A stretch of DNA of 64,000 nucleotides from Hymenobacter wooponensis (GTDB taxonomy: Bacteria > Bacteroidota > Bacteroidia > Cytophagales > Hymenobacteraceae), in contig NZ_SRKZ01000001.1 in NCBI RefSeq assembly GCF_004745865.1, forward strand, positions 1-64,000, read 5' to 3'. Shown here piece after piece: positions 1 to 10,400 of this stretch. A model generated the notes under the pieces. It was not told where the DNA came from and did not search any database. It saw only the letters and a program-made list of their open reading frames with translations. The stretch's first letter is position 1, and the number at the start of each line of letters is the position of its first letter. Position numbers and translations under genes: made by a program.

Positions 1-1427
1 ACGACGGGATCCTGCTGCGGCCGGGCCAGACGCTGATCCAGGGGGCACAGGTGTTCAACATGGTCTACAACACGCAGCTGGTGGGCAACACGGTGGAGAA
101 CGTGGAGGCGGCGGCCAACACGGGGGCGCCGGCTTACATCGGGCTGCTGCCCTACCAGTACGGGGTGAGCCAGACGCTGGGCACGGCCGCCATTGGCGTC
201 GAAATCCGGGATAACGTACTCCAAGGACGAGGTGGGGCCTACACACCTTCCTATGCCAATAACAACCAATTGGGCATGGAAGGCTACTATAACTTCTTCC
301 TAGCCCAGTACATCGGTAGCATCAGCACTATCCCTATCACTCTCGGCACGATATTTCAAAACAACACGGCCCGCGACTGCTCTAATGCATACTACCTGAG
401 CTCGGGGATTCATAACACGCTGCTGTGCTCAACCACGCTGCGCAACGTGGGTAAATTGGTAGATGATCGGAAGCTTGCGAACAGTACGCAGGCTTCCGTA
501 AACACTGTTTCTGAATGTACCGCCCCCACCTCCGGGCCAGACAAAAGCCGACAACGGCCCGTAGCCGATCCGAAAACCAATGCCCCCATTCCGCGCAATG
601 GCGGTGCCACCCGGGTAGTGCCGCTAACGGGCTTCGCCTATGATGGCGTCCTGACTGGGTTTACTATTACGGCGTTGCCGCTGGCTTCGCAGGGGACGTT
701 GTATTTGGGCAGCGTGCCAGCCGCTCAGAATGCTCCGCTATCGGTTGAGCAAGGGGCTATGCTAAGCTTCGAGCCTCGCAATGGCTACACGGGTGATGCA
801 GTATTTACTTATACCTCAGCTGATAACCAGGGTATGGTAAGTCTGGAAGCAAACTTTGTAATTCCGGTAACCAATCCGCTGCCCGTAGAGCTAACGCAGT
901 TCACGGCAAAAGCCCGGAACGCTGATGCCGTCTTGACCTGGACGACTGCCTCAGAGCTACACAACCGCTACTTTGCCGTAGAGCGCAGCTTCGATGCTAG
1001 CCGTTTCCAACGGGTGGGAACCGTGCAGGGCGCCGGCACCACTGCTACGGGAGCCACCTATAGCTTCGTGGACGCCAATGTACCTGGCCTAGTTCAGGGC
1101 CCGGTTTACTACCGCCTCAAGCAAGTTGATTATGATAGCACCGCGACGTATAGCGCCGTGCGCGCCCTCACCTTTGCGCGGTCGGCACCGATAACCCTGA
1201 GTGTTTACCCCAACCCAACCGTTAATCAGCTTCACGTTCTGCTGCCAACTGCCGGAGCTCGCCTCACAGTATATTCGGCTACTGGCCTAGTAATACTAGA
1301 CACGCGCACTGACACAACGGAAGGAGCGCTTGACGTGGAACAACTGCCCGTGGGCAGCTATTTGCTAATGGTTCAACCCGACCGCGGCGCGCAGATGCAC
1401 CACCAGTTTATCAAAGAGAAGTCGTAA
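1..1427 (+). CDS. T9SS-sorted secreted protein, C-terminal part (5' end outside window)
   Basis: The reading frame is already open at base 3 and has no signal peptide, so this is the C-terminal part of a longer gene; the GTG at 51 is unlikely to be the true start. The first half reads like a beta-rich repeat, with many N-N-T, G-N-T and D-N-V turns typical of a parallel beta-helix. A cadherin/Ig-like module follows (near the motif NGYTGDAVFTYTSADNQG). Next comes the linker PLPVELTQFTAK, which commonly precedes T9SS type A sorting domains. The last ~80 residues carry the sorting domain (VYPNPT, then L-P-V-G-S-Y-L-L). It should be exported through the outer membrane by T9SS and anchored or released at the surface. 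The substrate is unknown. The first ~185 bases are much richer in G/C third positions than the rest. Confidence 0.8.
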   Translation, partial: DGILLRPGQTLIQGAQVFNMVYNTQLVGNTVENVEAAANTGAPAYIGLLPYQYGVSQTLGTAAIGVEIRDNVLQGRGGAYTPSYANNNQLGMEGYYNFFLAQYIGSISTIPITLGTIFQNNTARDCSNAYYLSSGIHNTLLCSTTLRNVGKLVDDRKLANSTQASVNTVSECTAPTSGPDKSRQRPVADPKTNAPIPRNGGATRVVPLTGFAYDGVLTGFTITALPLASQGTLYLGSVPAAQNAPLSVEQGAMLSFEPRNGYTGDAVFTYTSADNQGMVSLEANFVIPVTNPLPVELTQFTAKARNADAVLTWTTASELHNRYFAVERSFDASRFQRVGTVQGAGTTATGATYSFVDANVPGLVQGPVYYRLKQVDYDSTATYSAVRALTFARSAPITLSVYPNPTVNQLHVLLPTAGARLTVYSATGLVILDTRTDTTEGALDVEQLPVGSYLLMVQPDRGAQMHHQFIKEKS

Positions 1428-1438
1428 GAGTAAAGCAG

Positions 1439-1497
1439 ATAGCAAGAGCCCGAAAAGGCGCGGTTAACTTATCCGCGCCTTTTCGGGCTCTTGCTAT
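1439..1497 (+). terminator. Perfect 25-bp inverted repeat, terminator of the first gene
   Basis: The arms 1439-1463 and 1473-1497 are perfectly complementary over 25 bp, with a 9-nt loop. The hairpin begins 11 bases after the stop codon of the upstream secreted-protein gene. Only short T runs follow, so termination is inferred mainly from stem strength and position. Confidence 0.85.
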
Positions 1498-2275
1498 TTA
1501 ACCAAAGGCAAAAGAGGCCTAATAGCGTAGCTTCAAGTATTTGCGCACCAGTCCTTACCAGTGTCTGTGTCAAGGGCTCCCAACCATTACAGTCTCATGG
1601 CATCTCAACTACAATCCTGTGCATCCCTTTATATATCAGTTACTTGTCAACATCACACCACCCAAGTCATATCGGTAAGCAGGCCTAGCAGAAGGCATTA
1701 GTGCAAGTAAACAGTAGAGGGCAAACGGCTTTTTATACTTTCCTGTCATAGTTTGACTATTGTAATATTCTATAAAAAACTAGAATTATATCTAGCAAAC
1801 ATCCAAGCTATTTTCTACTTTAGCCATGCAAATTCGTGGTGATGGTATGGGAGACGTATGGGGTTACCGTTGTAGGCCACACTAGGTGCGGCTAACGCAG
1901 AATTACCAGCGGCTTCCACTCAAACCATCTACTACTTCTCACTGGCTATGGCCTACTGCAAGAAGTCAAGCCAGTACCTGCCAACACTTATCTAATCATA
2001 CATTATAGAAGCGGCGGACAATATGTGCTGCCCAACGAAAGCACGCTATTAAAGAACGAACCTCTACTTCAGCTACGCTCTCGTAGCTCTGACGCTACCA
2101 TGTAAACGGGGTAGACAAGCCTGGTGCTACCCACGGCCAGCGGCCTAGCAGGCCCTTTTCTGACAGAACGACTCCTCACTTAAGGGCACCATAAGGTAGC
2201 TGGCTGCGGATTTGCGCCCAAAGTTCTGCCTAGCCCCCCGAGAGGCAACCTACCCACCCTCATTTATTGGTACCT
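1498..2275. other. Intergenic region, no gene recognised
   Basis: About 780 bp lie between the hairpin and the next start codon. Codon structure is poor in all frames and only short, unconvincing ORFs occur. The stretch 1740-1830 is AT-rich and contains TACTTTAG (1816-1823), close to the Bacteroidota -7 consensus TAnnTTTG, but without a clear TTTG box at the right spacing. It may hold the promoter and a long leader for the following gene. Confidence 0.4.
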
Positions 2276-5200
2276 ATGGACCTAAACTTTTACCTAAAAG
2301 CGAGGCATTGGAGAAGCCGCTTTCTCTTGTTTATAATGCTGGCCTTTCCCTTCGGGGTTTTAAGCCCTCACTCCATTAAGGCCCAATCATCGGGCAGCAA
2401 GCCAGGAGTTGGGGGCAACGCCCAAGGGGAAAAACCGGGAAACAAAAAGGCCAAGCTTCCTCCCGAGAATCTGGGGGCAGTTATGCTGGCTAACGCGCAG
2501 TATAACTTCTCTTTTTCGAAAAGCGGGTTAAAAAACGTGAGTTTGGGCAACCCTACTTCCTTGCAATTTGGGCCCGATGGTCGGCTGTATGTATCCCAGC
2601 AAAATGGTATCATCAAGGCCTTTACCATTGTACGAGCAGGCCCCGGTGACTATACCGTTAGTGCAACCGAAACGATTGACCTGATCAACACTATTCCCAA
2701 CCATAACGACGACGGCAGCCTCAATACTCAGGTTACTACGCGCCAGGTAACGGGCATTCTGGTGGTAGGCACTGCCACTAGCCCTATTCTATACGTGTCG
2801 TCGAGCGACAGCCGCATTGGCGGACCGGATGGGGACTTCAACCTTGATACGAACTCGGGCATTGTCTCGCGGCTTACCCGTACGGGCAGCACCTGGAGCA
2901 AGATGGACCTAGTGCGGGGCCTACCCCGTTCGGAGGAAAACCACTCGGTGAACGGTATGCAGCTGGATGCTACCAAAAACACCCTGTATCTAGCCGTTGG
3001 CGGGTTTACCAATGCCGGCGGACCCTCCACCAACTTCGCCTATATCAATGAGTATGCCCTATCGGCTGCTATTCTGTCTATCAATCTAACGGCTATTGAT
3101 GCATTGCCCACCAAGGGCAGTGGCACCACTACTTATAAGTATGACCTGCCAACGGTAAACGACCCCACCCGAACCAATAACCCCGATGGCACCGACGTGA
3201 ACGATCCATTTGGGGGAAATGATGGCCTAAACCAAGCCAAAATAGTGGCCGGTGGCCCCGTTCAGGTGTATTCGGCCGGGTACCGCAACCCCTACGATTT
3301 GGTAATTACGAAAACCCCGGGCAAAGCGCGCCGCATGTATACCATTGATAACGGGGCGAATCAGGGATGGGGGGGCTACCCGGACAAAGAAGGGTCTCCG
3401 GACGTGACCAATAAGTACTTGACTAACGAACCCGGCTCTACCGTTCCCAGCACGAATGAAGGCGTGGTAAACAACCTGGATAACCTAGAGTACATCGGCA
3501 ACTTAGACACGTATATTCCGGGCAGTCACTACGGCGGCCACCCCAACCCCATTCGGGCCAACCCTGCGGGCGCGGGGCTTTACGTGCACAATGGTACCTC
3601 CGGCACGTGGCGTTCCAGTAAAACCGGCACCACCCCATTGCCGCAAGACTGGCCTCCAGTACCCCAGGCCCACCCCATTGAAGGTGACTTTCAGATGCCA
3701 GGGGTAGGCGATACGTCGCCCCTGACGTTCACCAACTCAACTAACGGCTTGGCGGAATACACGGCTTCTAACTTTAGCAACGCCCTGAAGGGTACCCTGT
3801 TGGCCTGCAGCTACGATGGCAGCATCTACAAAATCACCTTAACCGAGGATGGCACCGGCGTTACCAATCCGAAAGCTGCGGCCGACAAGGTCAATCAGGA
3901 TCTGCCCTTTGCTTCCAACTTCGGCTCTATCCCGCTGGACGTAACGACGCAGGGAGATACCGACATCTTCCCGGGTACGGTGTGGGCGGCCACATACGGC
4001 TCAAACACCATCACCGTATTCGAGCCCCAAGACTTTCTGGTCTGCACTGGCCTGTACAACAGCGCCGACGACGACAATGATGGGTACACAAATGCGGATG
4101 AAATTGACAATGGCTCACAGCCCTGCTCGGCGGCAAGCGTACCGACGGATACAGACAAGGACTTGATTTCTGACCTCAATGATCCGGACGATGACAATGA
4201 TGGCCTAGCCGACAACGTGGACCACTTCGGAATTGACGCAAATAATGGACTCTCTACCAGTATGCCCGTACGGTATGAGCTGCTCAATAACTACCCAGGC
4301 ACTGGGTTTTACGGCGTAGGCTTTACCGGGCTGATGGTAAGCGGTACCAACGACTATTTCGATTTATACGAAGACAAAAACCTGATTCCGGGAGGTACTG
4401 CCGGCGCTTTCACGGTGGTGAATGTTTCCGCGGGCGATGCGCTGGGTGCCCTCAACAACCAGGAGAATGCCTTTCAATTTGGAGTGAAGGCGGGTGTTGC
4501 TACCGGGCCATTTACGATCAAAAGTCGCCTCCTAGGCCCCTTCTTCAACGGTCAGACGCCAGTAAACAACCAGTCGCAGGGTATTTATATCGGCAATGGC
4601 GACCAAGACAACTACTTAAAGATTGCCCTGGTTGCGAATGGGGGCCTGGGCGGCATCCAGCTAGTGTATGAAAAGGCAGGCAGCGTGGTGCTCAACACAA
4701 CGTACGCCCTCCCCGCTGGTATTCCTTCTTCAACCTTGGACTTGGTGCTGGCCGTAAATCCCTCCACAGGCACAGTACAGCCCAAGTACTCAGCCAATGG
4801 TGGCTCGCTGGTTAACCTAGGCTCGCCTATTACACTGAGCGGAGCTCTGCTGACTATCCTACAAAGCAACCAAGCGCTAGCAGTAGGGCTTATTGCTACC
4901 AGCCGGGGCGCGACGCCTTTCACCGCCACTTGGGACTTTATCTACGTCACGGCAGATGAGGCCTTAACGGCGGTTTACCGGCTCAATGCGGGTGCCGATG
5001 CGCTGATGACGTCGCTGGGCTCGTTCACGGCCGATCAGTACTTCACGCCAACTCCCGGTAACAGTTACGCCAGCAGCGCCACTATTGCCGGCACCAATGA
5101 CGCTGCCCTCTACCAAACCGAGCGCTACGGAACCGCAGGTAGCTTTAGCTACGCTCTGCCCGTGGCCAACGGCAGCTACCGGGTAGTGCTGCACTTTGCG

Positions 5201-7336
5201 GAGCTGTACTGGACCGCCGCCGGCCAGCGCGTGTTCGATGTGAGCTTGGAAGGGGCCCGCGTGCTCGACAATTACGACATCGTGAAGAAAGTAGGAGCCT
5301 TCACGGCCACCACCGAAACCTTCACCACTACCGTTGCGGACGGTACGCTCAACCTGCTATTTAGCGGCACTGCCGCCGATGGAGGCGTTGATCAACCCAA
5401 GGTGTCGGCAATTGAAGTCTACTCGAATACTCCCTCCGTTAACCGGCCGCCGGTGGTGGCTACTCCTATTCCGGATCAGGTAGCCACCATAAACACGGCA
5501 TTCAGCTACGCAGTACCGGTTAGCACATTTGCCGATGCAGACCTGGATCCGCTGACGTATACGGCCACGCTCAGCACAGGCCTAGCCCTGCCCAGCTGGC
5601 TCACCTTCACGGCCAGCACGCGCACCTTCAGCGGCACGCCCCCGGCCGGCAGCCCCGCCAGCCTAACCCTGCGCGTTTCGGCCAGCGACGGCAAGGGCGG
5701 CTCCGCCCTCGACGACTTCCTGCTCACCATTACGGCGGCTACGCTGGCTCCCGTGTACCGTATCAACGCTGGGGGTGACCAACTGCCTACTTCGCTCGGG
5801 ACATTCGCCGCCGACTATTATTATTCTGCTGCCACGAGCTACGTGTACACCACTACCTCCCCCATTGCCGGCACTACCGACGACGCGCTGTACCAGACGG
5901 AGCGCAGTTCTAGTACCAACCAAGGTAGCTTCACTTATGCCCTGCCCGTTCCGAATGGCACGTACCGGGTGGTGCTACACTTTGCCGAAACCTGGTGGAC
6001 CGCCGCTAACCAGCGCGTGTTTGATGTGAGCCTGGAAGGGGCCCGTGTGCTCGACAATTACGACATCGTGAAGAAAGTAGGAGCCTTTACCGCTACCACC
6101 GAAACCTTCACCACTACCGTTGCGGATGGTACGCTCAACCTGCTATTTAGTGGCCTAGCGGGGGATGGCGGGATAGACCGCCCCAAAGTCTCGGCCATTG
6201 AGGTGTTTTCCACCACGGCGGTCGGGAATCGGGCCCCACTGGTTGCTACCTCCATTCCAAACCAAGGAGCCACAACGGGCACAGCTTTCACCTACACCTT
6301 TCCCGCGGCTACTTTCTGGGATGCAGACCTGGACCCGCTGACGTACACGGCCACGCTCAGCACAGGCCTAGCCCTGCCCAGCTGGCTCACCTTCACGGCC
6401 AGCACGCGCACCTTCAGCGGCACGCCCCCGGCCGGCAGCCCCGCCAGCCTGACGTTGCGCGTTTCGGCCAGCGACGGCAAGGGCGGCTCCGCCCCCGATG
6501 ACTTCCTGCTCGCAATTGCCGGCTCTAACTGGACCCCGCTGCTGCGGGTGAATGCCGGGGGCAGCCAGCTAACAACGTCGATGGGCAGCTTTGCCGCCGA
6601 CCAGTATTATACCGCAGCCAACAGCTACGTGTACACCACTACTTCCCCCATTGCCGGCACTACCGACGACGCACTGTACCAGACGGAACGCAGCTCCAAT
6701 GTCAACCAGGGCAGTTTCACGTACTCTATGCCCGTAGCCAACGGCACGTACCGGGTGGTGCTACACTTCGCCGAGCTATACTGGTCGGGTACTGGCAAAC
6801 GGATTTTCGACGTGAGCTTAGAAGGAACCCAGGTACTCGATAATTACGACATCGTGAAGAAAGTGGGCGCCTTTACCGCTACCACCGAAACCTTTACCAC
6901 TAGTGTAGCCGACGGCGCACTTACGCTCTACTTCAGCGCCTTGGCTAATGATGGCGGAATAGACCGGCCCAAGGTTTCCGCCATTGAAGTGTACTCCACT
7001 GCTCCCGCTAGCGCCCGCACAAGCAGCGTAGCCACGTCTATGTTGCACACAGATGAAACCGTAACGAAGGCCGAGGGCGCAACCTCCGTCACGGTTTACC
7101 CCACCCCCACCCGCGACGGGCGCCTACACCTGCGCCTGCCCGCAACTGGGCCGGGCTTCCGCTCTTACCAACTCTACTCTGCCCTTGGCCAACAGCTGGC
7201 TACTGGCCTACTACCGGCCGCAGCCGGAGACACGGTACCACTAGACCTGAGTTCCTACTTGCGTGAGCCCGGCGTGTACATGCTGCGCCTGATAGGCCCA
7301 GGGGCGAACCTACCCCTCAAACTCGTCAAAGAGTAG
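2276..7336 (+). CDS. Giant secreted protein: sorbosone-dehydrogenase-like propeller, three malectin domains, T9SS sorting domain
   Basis: I start at the ATG at 2276, which gives 1686 residues; a TTG three codons upstream is also in frame. Residues 1 to about 36 are a signal peptide. Residues ~55-590 resemble a glucose/sorbosone dehydrogenase-type beta-propeller (FGPDGRLYVSQQNG; GYRNPYDLV). Residues ~597-655 hold Asp-rich calcium-binding repeats (DDDNDGYTNADE, DNDGLADNVD). Residues ~670-895 look like a concanavalin-like fold. Three malectin-type carbohydrate-binding domains (~899-1051, 1158-1314, 1420-1578) alternate with two cadherin-like modules (~1057-1155, 1320-1415). The C-terminus is a T9SS type A sorting domain (VYPTPTRDGRL). 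I infer a surface glycan-binding protein; enzymatic activity of the propeller is uncertain. The two cadherin-like modules share a 104-bp perfect DNA repeat. Confidence 0.85.
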   Translation: MDLNFYLKARHWRSRFLLFIMLAFPFGVLSPHSIKAQSSGSKPGVGGNAQGEKPGNKKAKLPPENLGAVMLANAQYNFSFSKSGLKNVSLGNPTSLQFGPDGRLYVSQQNGIIKAFTIVRAGPGDYTVSATETIDLINTIPNHNDDGSLNTQVTTRQVTGILVVGTATSPILYVSSSDSRIGGPDGDFNLDTNSGIVSRLTRTGSTWSKMDLVRGLPRSEENHSVNGMQLDATKNTLYLAVGGFTNAGGPSTNFAYINEYALSAAILSINLTAIDALPTKGSGTTTYKYDLPTVNDPTRTNNPDGTDVNDPFGGNDGLNQAKIVAGGPVQVYSAGYRNPYDLVITKTPGKARRMYTIDNGANQGWGGYPDKEGSPDVTNKYLTNEPGSTVPSTNEGVVNNLDNLEYIGNLDTYIPGSHYGGHPNPIRANPAGAGLYVHNGTSGTWRSSKTGTTPLPQDWPPVPQAHPIEGDFQMPGVGDTSPLTFTNSTNGLAEYTASNFSNALKGTLLACSYDGSIYKITLTEDGTGVTNPKAAADKVNQDLPFASNFGSIPLDVTTQGDTDIFPGTVWAATYGSNTITVFEPQDFLVCTGLYNSADDDNDGYTNADEIDNGSQPCSAASVPTDTDKDLISDLNDPDDDNDGLADNVDHFGIDANNGLSTSMPVRYELLNNYPGTGFYGVGFTGLMVSGTNDYFDLYEDKNLIPGGTAGAFTVVNVSAGDALGALNNQENAFQFGVKAGVATGPFTIKSRLLGPFFNGQTPVNNQSQGIYIGNGDQDNYLKIALVANGGLGGIQLVYEKAGSVVLNTTYALPAGIPSSTLDLVLAVNPSTGTVQPKYSANGGSLVNLGSPITLSGALLTILQSNQALAVGLIATSRGATPFTATWDFIYVTADEALTAVYRLNAGADALMTSLGSFTADQYFTPTPGNSYASSATIAGTNDAALYQTERYGTAGSFSYALPVANGSYRVVLHFAELYWTAAGQRVFDVSLEGARVLDNYDIVKKVGAFTATTETFTTTVADGTLNLLFSGTAADGGVDQPKVSAIEVYSNTPSVNRPPVVATPIPDQVATINTAFSYAVPVSTFADADLDPLTYTATLSTGLALPSWLTFTASTRTFSGTPPAGSPASLTLRVSASDGKGGSALDDFLLTITAATLAPVYRINAGGDQLPTSLGTFAADYYYSAATSYVYTTTSPIAGTTDDALYQTERSSSTNQGSFTYALPVPNGTYRVVLHFAETWWTAANQRVFDVSLEGARVLDNYDIVKKVGAFTATTETFTTTVADGTLNLLFSGLAGDGGIDRPKVSAIEVFSTTAVGNRAPLVATSIPNQGATTGTAFTYTFPAATFWDADLDPLTYTATLSTGLALPSWLTFTASTRTFSGTPPAGSPASLTLRVSASDGKGGSAPDDFLLAIAGSNWTPLLRVNAGGSQLTTSMGSFAADQYYTAANSYVYTTTSPIAGTTDDALYQTERSSNVNQGSFTYSMPVANGTYRVVLHFAELYWSGTGKRIFDVSLEGTQVLDNYDIVKKVGAFTATTETFTTSVADGALTLYFSALANDGGIDRPKVSAIEVYSTAPASARTSSVATSMLHTDETVTKAEGATSVTVYPTPTRDGRLHLRLPATGPGFRSYQLYSALGQQLATGLLPAAAGDTVPLDLSSYLREPGVYMLRLIGPGANLPLKLVKE
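5561..5664 (+). repeat. 104-bp perfect direct repeat, copy 1 (cadherin-like module)
   Basis: This stretch is identical to 6347-6450. The offset is 786 bp, a multiple of three, so recombination between the copies would keep the reading frame. Both copies encode the same part of a cadherin-like module. Confidence 0.9.
6347..6450 (+). repeat. 104-bp perfect direct repeat, copy 2 (cadherin-like module)
   Basis: Identical to 5561-5664. Near-identity continues for a few tens of bases on the 3' side (the SDGKGGSA stretch), while the flanking malectin domains are clearly more diverged. Confidence 0.9.
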
Positions 7337-7409
7337 GTACTCCGCCTGCGGCGCTACCAAGCCCCTGGCCTGCTAGGCCACTCAGTCTCTGGCTCAGCTA
7401 TACCCATCT

Positions 7410-7450
7410 ACAAGCTGCGTCGCAACCGCCAGGGTTGCGACGCAGCTTGT
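7410..7450 (+). terminator. Perfect 18-bp stem hairpin after the malectin/propeller gene
   Basis: Arms 7410-7427 and 7433-7450 are perfectly complementary with a 5-nt loop. It lies 74 bp after the stop at 7336 and 38 bp before the next ATG. There is no strong T tract, so it could partly attenuate rather than fully separate the two genes. Confidence 0.75.
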
Positions 7451-7487
7451 GGTTCTGCCCTAATCACCCCTACTCCTTCCATAACCT

Positions 7488-10400
7488 ATGAAAAACGCCT
7501 TCTCCTGGCGCACTCATCCTAAGGGATTGTATCGCCCTCTGCTAGTGCTGTGGCTGCTGTTGATGCCGCTGTTGAGTCAGGCCCAAAGCGCGGGCTGGAC
7601 CTTAGCGACGCCATCCAACACCCCCAAGTGGGTAGGGTTTAGCGTGATGATCAACAATAAGATGTACGTGTTTTCGGGGTTTGATAACAGCGCTGTTCAC
7701 ACTACCGCCAAGTGCGAAGTCTACGACCCGGCCACCAACGCGTGGGCGTACCTAGCGGACATGCCCTATCCGGTAACGCACGCTGGCATTACCGTGGATG
7801 GCACGAAGGTATATGTAGCCGGGGGCTTCTTGGGCGGGTTGGTAGGAGACCCCAATTCCGACCTGCTACAGGTGTATGACGTGCCCACTAACTCGTGGAG
7901 CCTGGGCCCCAAGCTACCGAGCCGGAGCGGCGGCAATGCGCTGGTGCGGGTAGGCCGGAAGCTACACTCCTTCGGGGGCCTGCTGGATGACCGGCAAACC
8001 GGAGCCAACGTCCATTACGTGCTAGACCTAAGCAATTTGGCCGCCGGCTGGACAACGGCGGCCCCCATGCCTGATGCTCGCTGCCACTTTGCCACGGCTC
8101 ATGTGGGGGGGAAGATTTATGCCATGGGCGGGCAGGTCGGCCACGATGGGCCCTACAATGACGTGAGCTACGTGCAGGCCTACGACCCAGCGACGGATAC
8201 CTGGACGCGGCTACACGATATGCCCTACATCCGCTCACACAGTGAGCCGGCCACCTTTGTGGTGGATGGCAAAGTGATGCTGGTGGGTGGCCGCAGTGGC
8301 CGCCCCAACGGCTTCGACAACGTACTCAACAACGTTACTACCTACAACCCTGCCACCGACACCTGGACTGAGCAGGCCCCGCTGCTGGATCATTTATTTG
8401 GCCCCGCCGCGGAAGCAATCGGTAATGTGCTGATTGTTTCAAATGGCGGGCTAAACCAGGCCACTAACCCCCAGACTACCACGCGCAAGCGCGACCTGCC
8501 TCGTACCCCCAACAACATCATTGGCTTTGCGCCGGGTAAGCTAACCCTAACTGCCGCGGCAGGGGCGGCGGTGAGCAAGCAGGCTTTATTATGGGCCTTC
8601 AGCGGCACCCCAGGTTATACCATTGATGTGAGTACCCTGCCTAGCTGGCTCAGCGTGAGCCCAGCGGCCGGAACCATTGACTTGCTGGGAGGCACTGAGG
8701 TTAAAGTTACTGCTTCAACGGCAGGCCTCAGTGCCGGCACCTACTCGGCTACGGTTAGGGCCAAGGCCACTGGCTACCCCGATGCCACGCTGGAGGTAGC
8801 CCTCACGGTGCTGGGGGGCAAGCCTAAACTGCTGTACCTGTACGGCAGCATTCCCCCATCCATTCATGACATGCGGTTGGCTGACACTGGCAACCAGGGC
8901 ATGTCTCAATTCAACCAATTGCTAAGCGAAACAGGGTTTAGCGCAGTAGAGGCTCTTGATGCATCCGTAACGCTCGATGTCGCCACTCTCAGCACGTATA
9001 AGGTGCTTATCCTGGGATCTAACAACCGTCGGTTCAGCGCCGCCGAAAAAGCAGCCGTGGCAAGCTGGGTAAACAGCGGAGGTGGCCTACTGGCTTGGTC
9101 AGACGCGGCCTTTGGCTGGGAAAATGGCGGCCTCAACAGCACCGTGGGCGCCGCCAGCGACAATGACCTGACCGACCAGTTCGGCATGCACTTTCTGCGC
9201 GACAACGGGCTGAGCGTATTTACCCTAAATCAGTGGAGCCAGAACCACTACATCAACCGCTTCAATAAAAACGGCGGCATTACCATTGAAGCGGAAGGAG
9301 TCAGCCCCGTGCGCACCAGCGCGCCAGCTACCATATTGGCTGGCTTACCAACGGGTAAGGCCCAGCTTAATAGCTTAGACGGCCCCGTGACGGCGGCCGA
9401 CGCCGCCCTGGCAATTGCGAAGGTTGGCCAAGGGCGCGTGGTGGGTTTCTTTGACCGTAATGCCTTTTGGAACGCGGGCGAGGGCACCTATTTAAGTCGG
9501 GTTGATAACCGGGTATTTGCCCAACGCATACTGCAGTGGGCGGCCGGCGCTGATGACGGCGAAACACTGGCCCCGAAAGTTGTTAACCCCATTGCCGATG
9601 TAACGGTGCAGAAAGGCAGCGCCCCCACCCAGATTCCCTTGGCTGGTGTATTTACCGACAACGGCGGTGTTAGTAACCTTCAGTTTAGCGTTGTGGGCAA
9701 CTCTGACCCAAACGTAATCCGCACGTCAATTAACGGCTCTACCCTAACGCTTACCTATGAGCCTACCCTTTTAGGTGCCAGCGATATAGTGGTGCGGGCT
9801 ACGGATGCCGAAGGGCTGTGGGTAGAAGATACGTTCCGGGTTATTATTAATCCTTCCAATCCCAGCACGGCTACCTACCGGCTAAATGCGGGTGGGGGTG
9901 CGTTGAGCACAGCCCTGGGCAGCTTCGCCGCCGACCAGGGCTACTCCGCCGCCACCAGCTACGTGTACACTACTACCTCCCCCATCGCCGGCACCACCGA
10001 CGACGCCCTCTACCAGAGCGAGCGTAGCTCCAGCACCAACCTGGGCAGCTTCACCTACGCCCTGCCCCTGCCCAACGGCACCTACCAGGTCGTGCTGCAC
10101 TTCGCCGACATCTACTGGAGCAGCCCCGGCCAGCGCGTGTTCGACGTGAGCCTGGAAGGCCAGAAGGTGCTCGACAACTACGACATCATCCGCAAGGTGG
10201 GCCCCTTCACGGCCACCACCGAGACGTTCACCACCACGGTCTCGGATGGGGTGCTGCACCTGCTGCTGAGCGCCCTGGCCAGTGAGGGTGGCGTGGACCG
10301 GCCCAAGCTCTCCGCCCTCGAAGTGTATGCCACCGCTCCCAACAGCAATCAGGCCCCGGTGGCTAATGCAGGCCCCGACCAGAGCCTGCGTTTGCCCGCT

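Noticed and set aside
1491..1688. A 65-codon + strand frame starting at TTG
   Set aside because: It starts inside the terminator stem and has no coding character.
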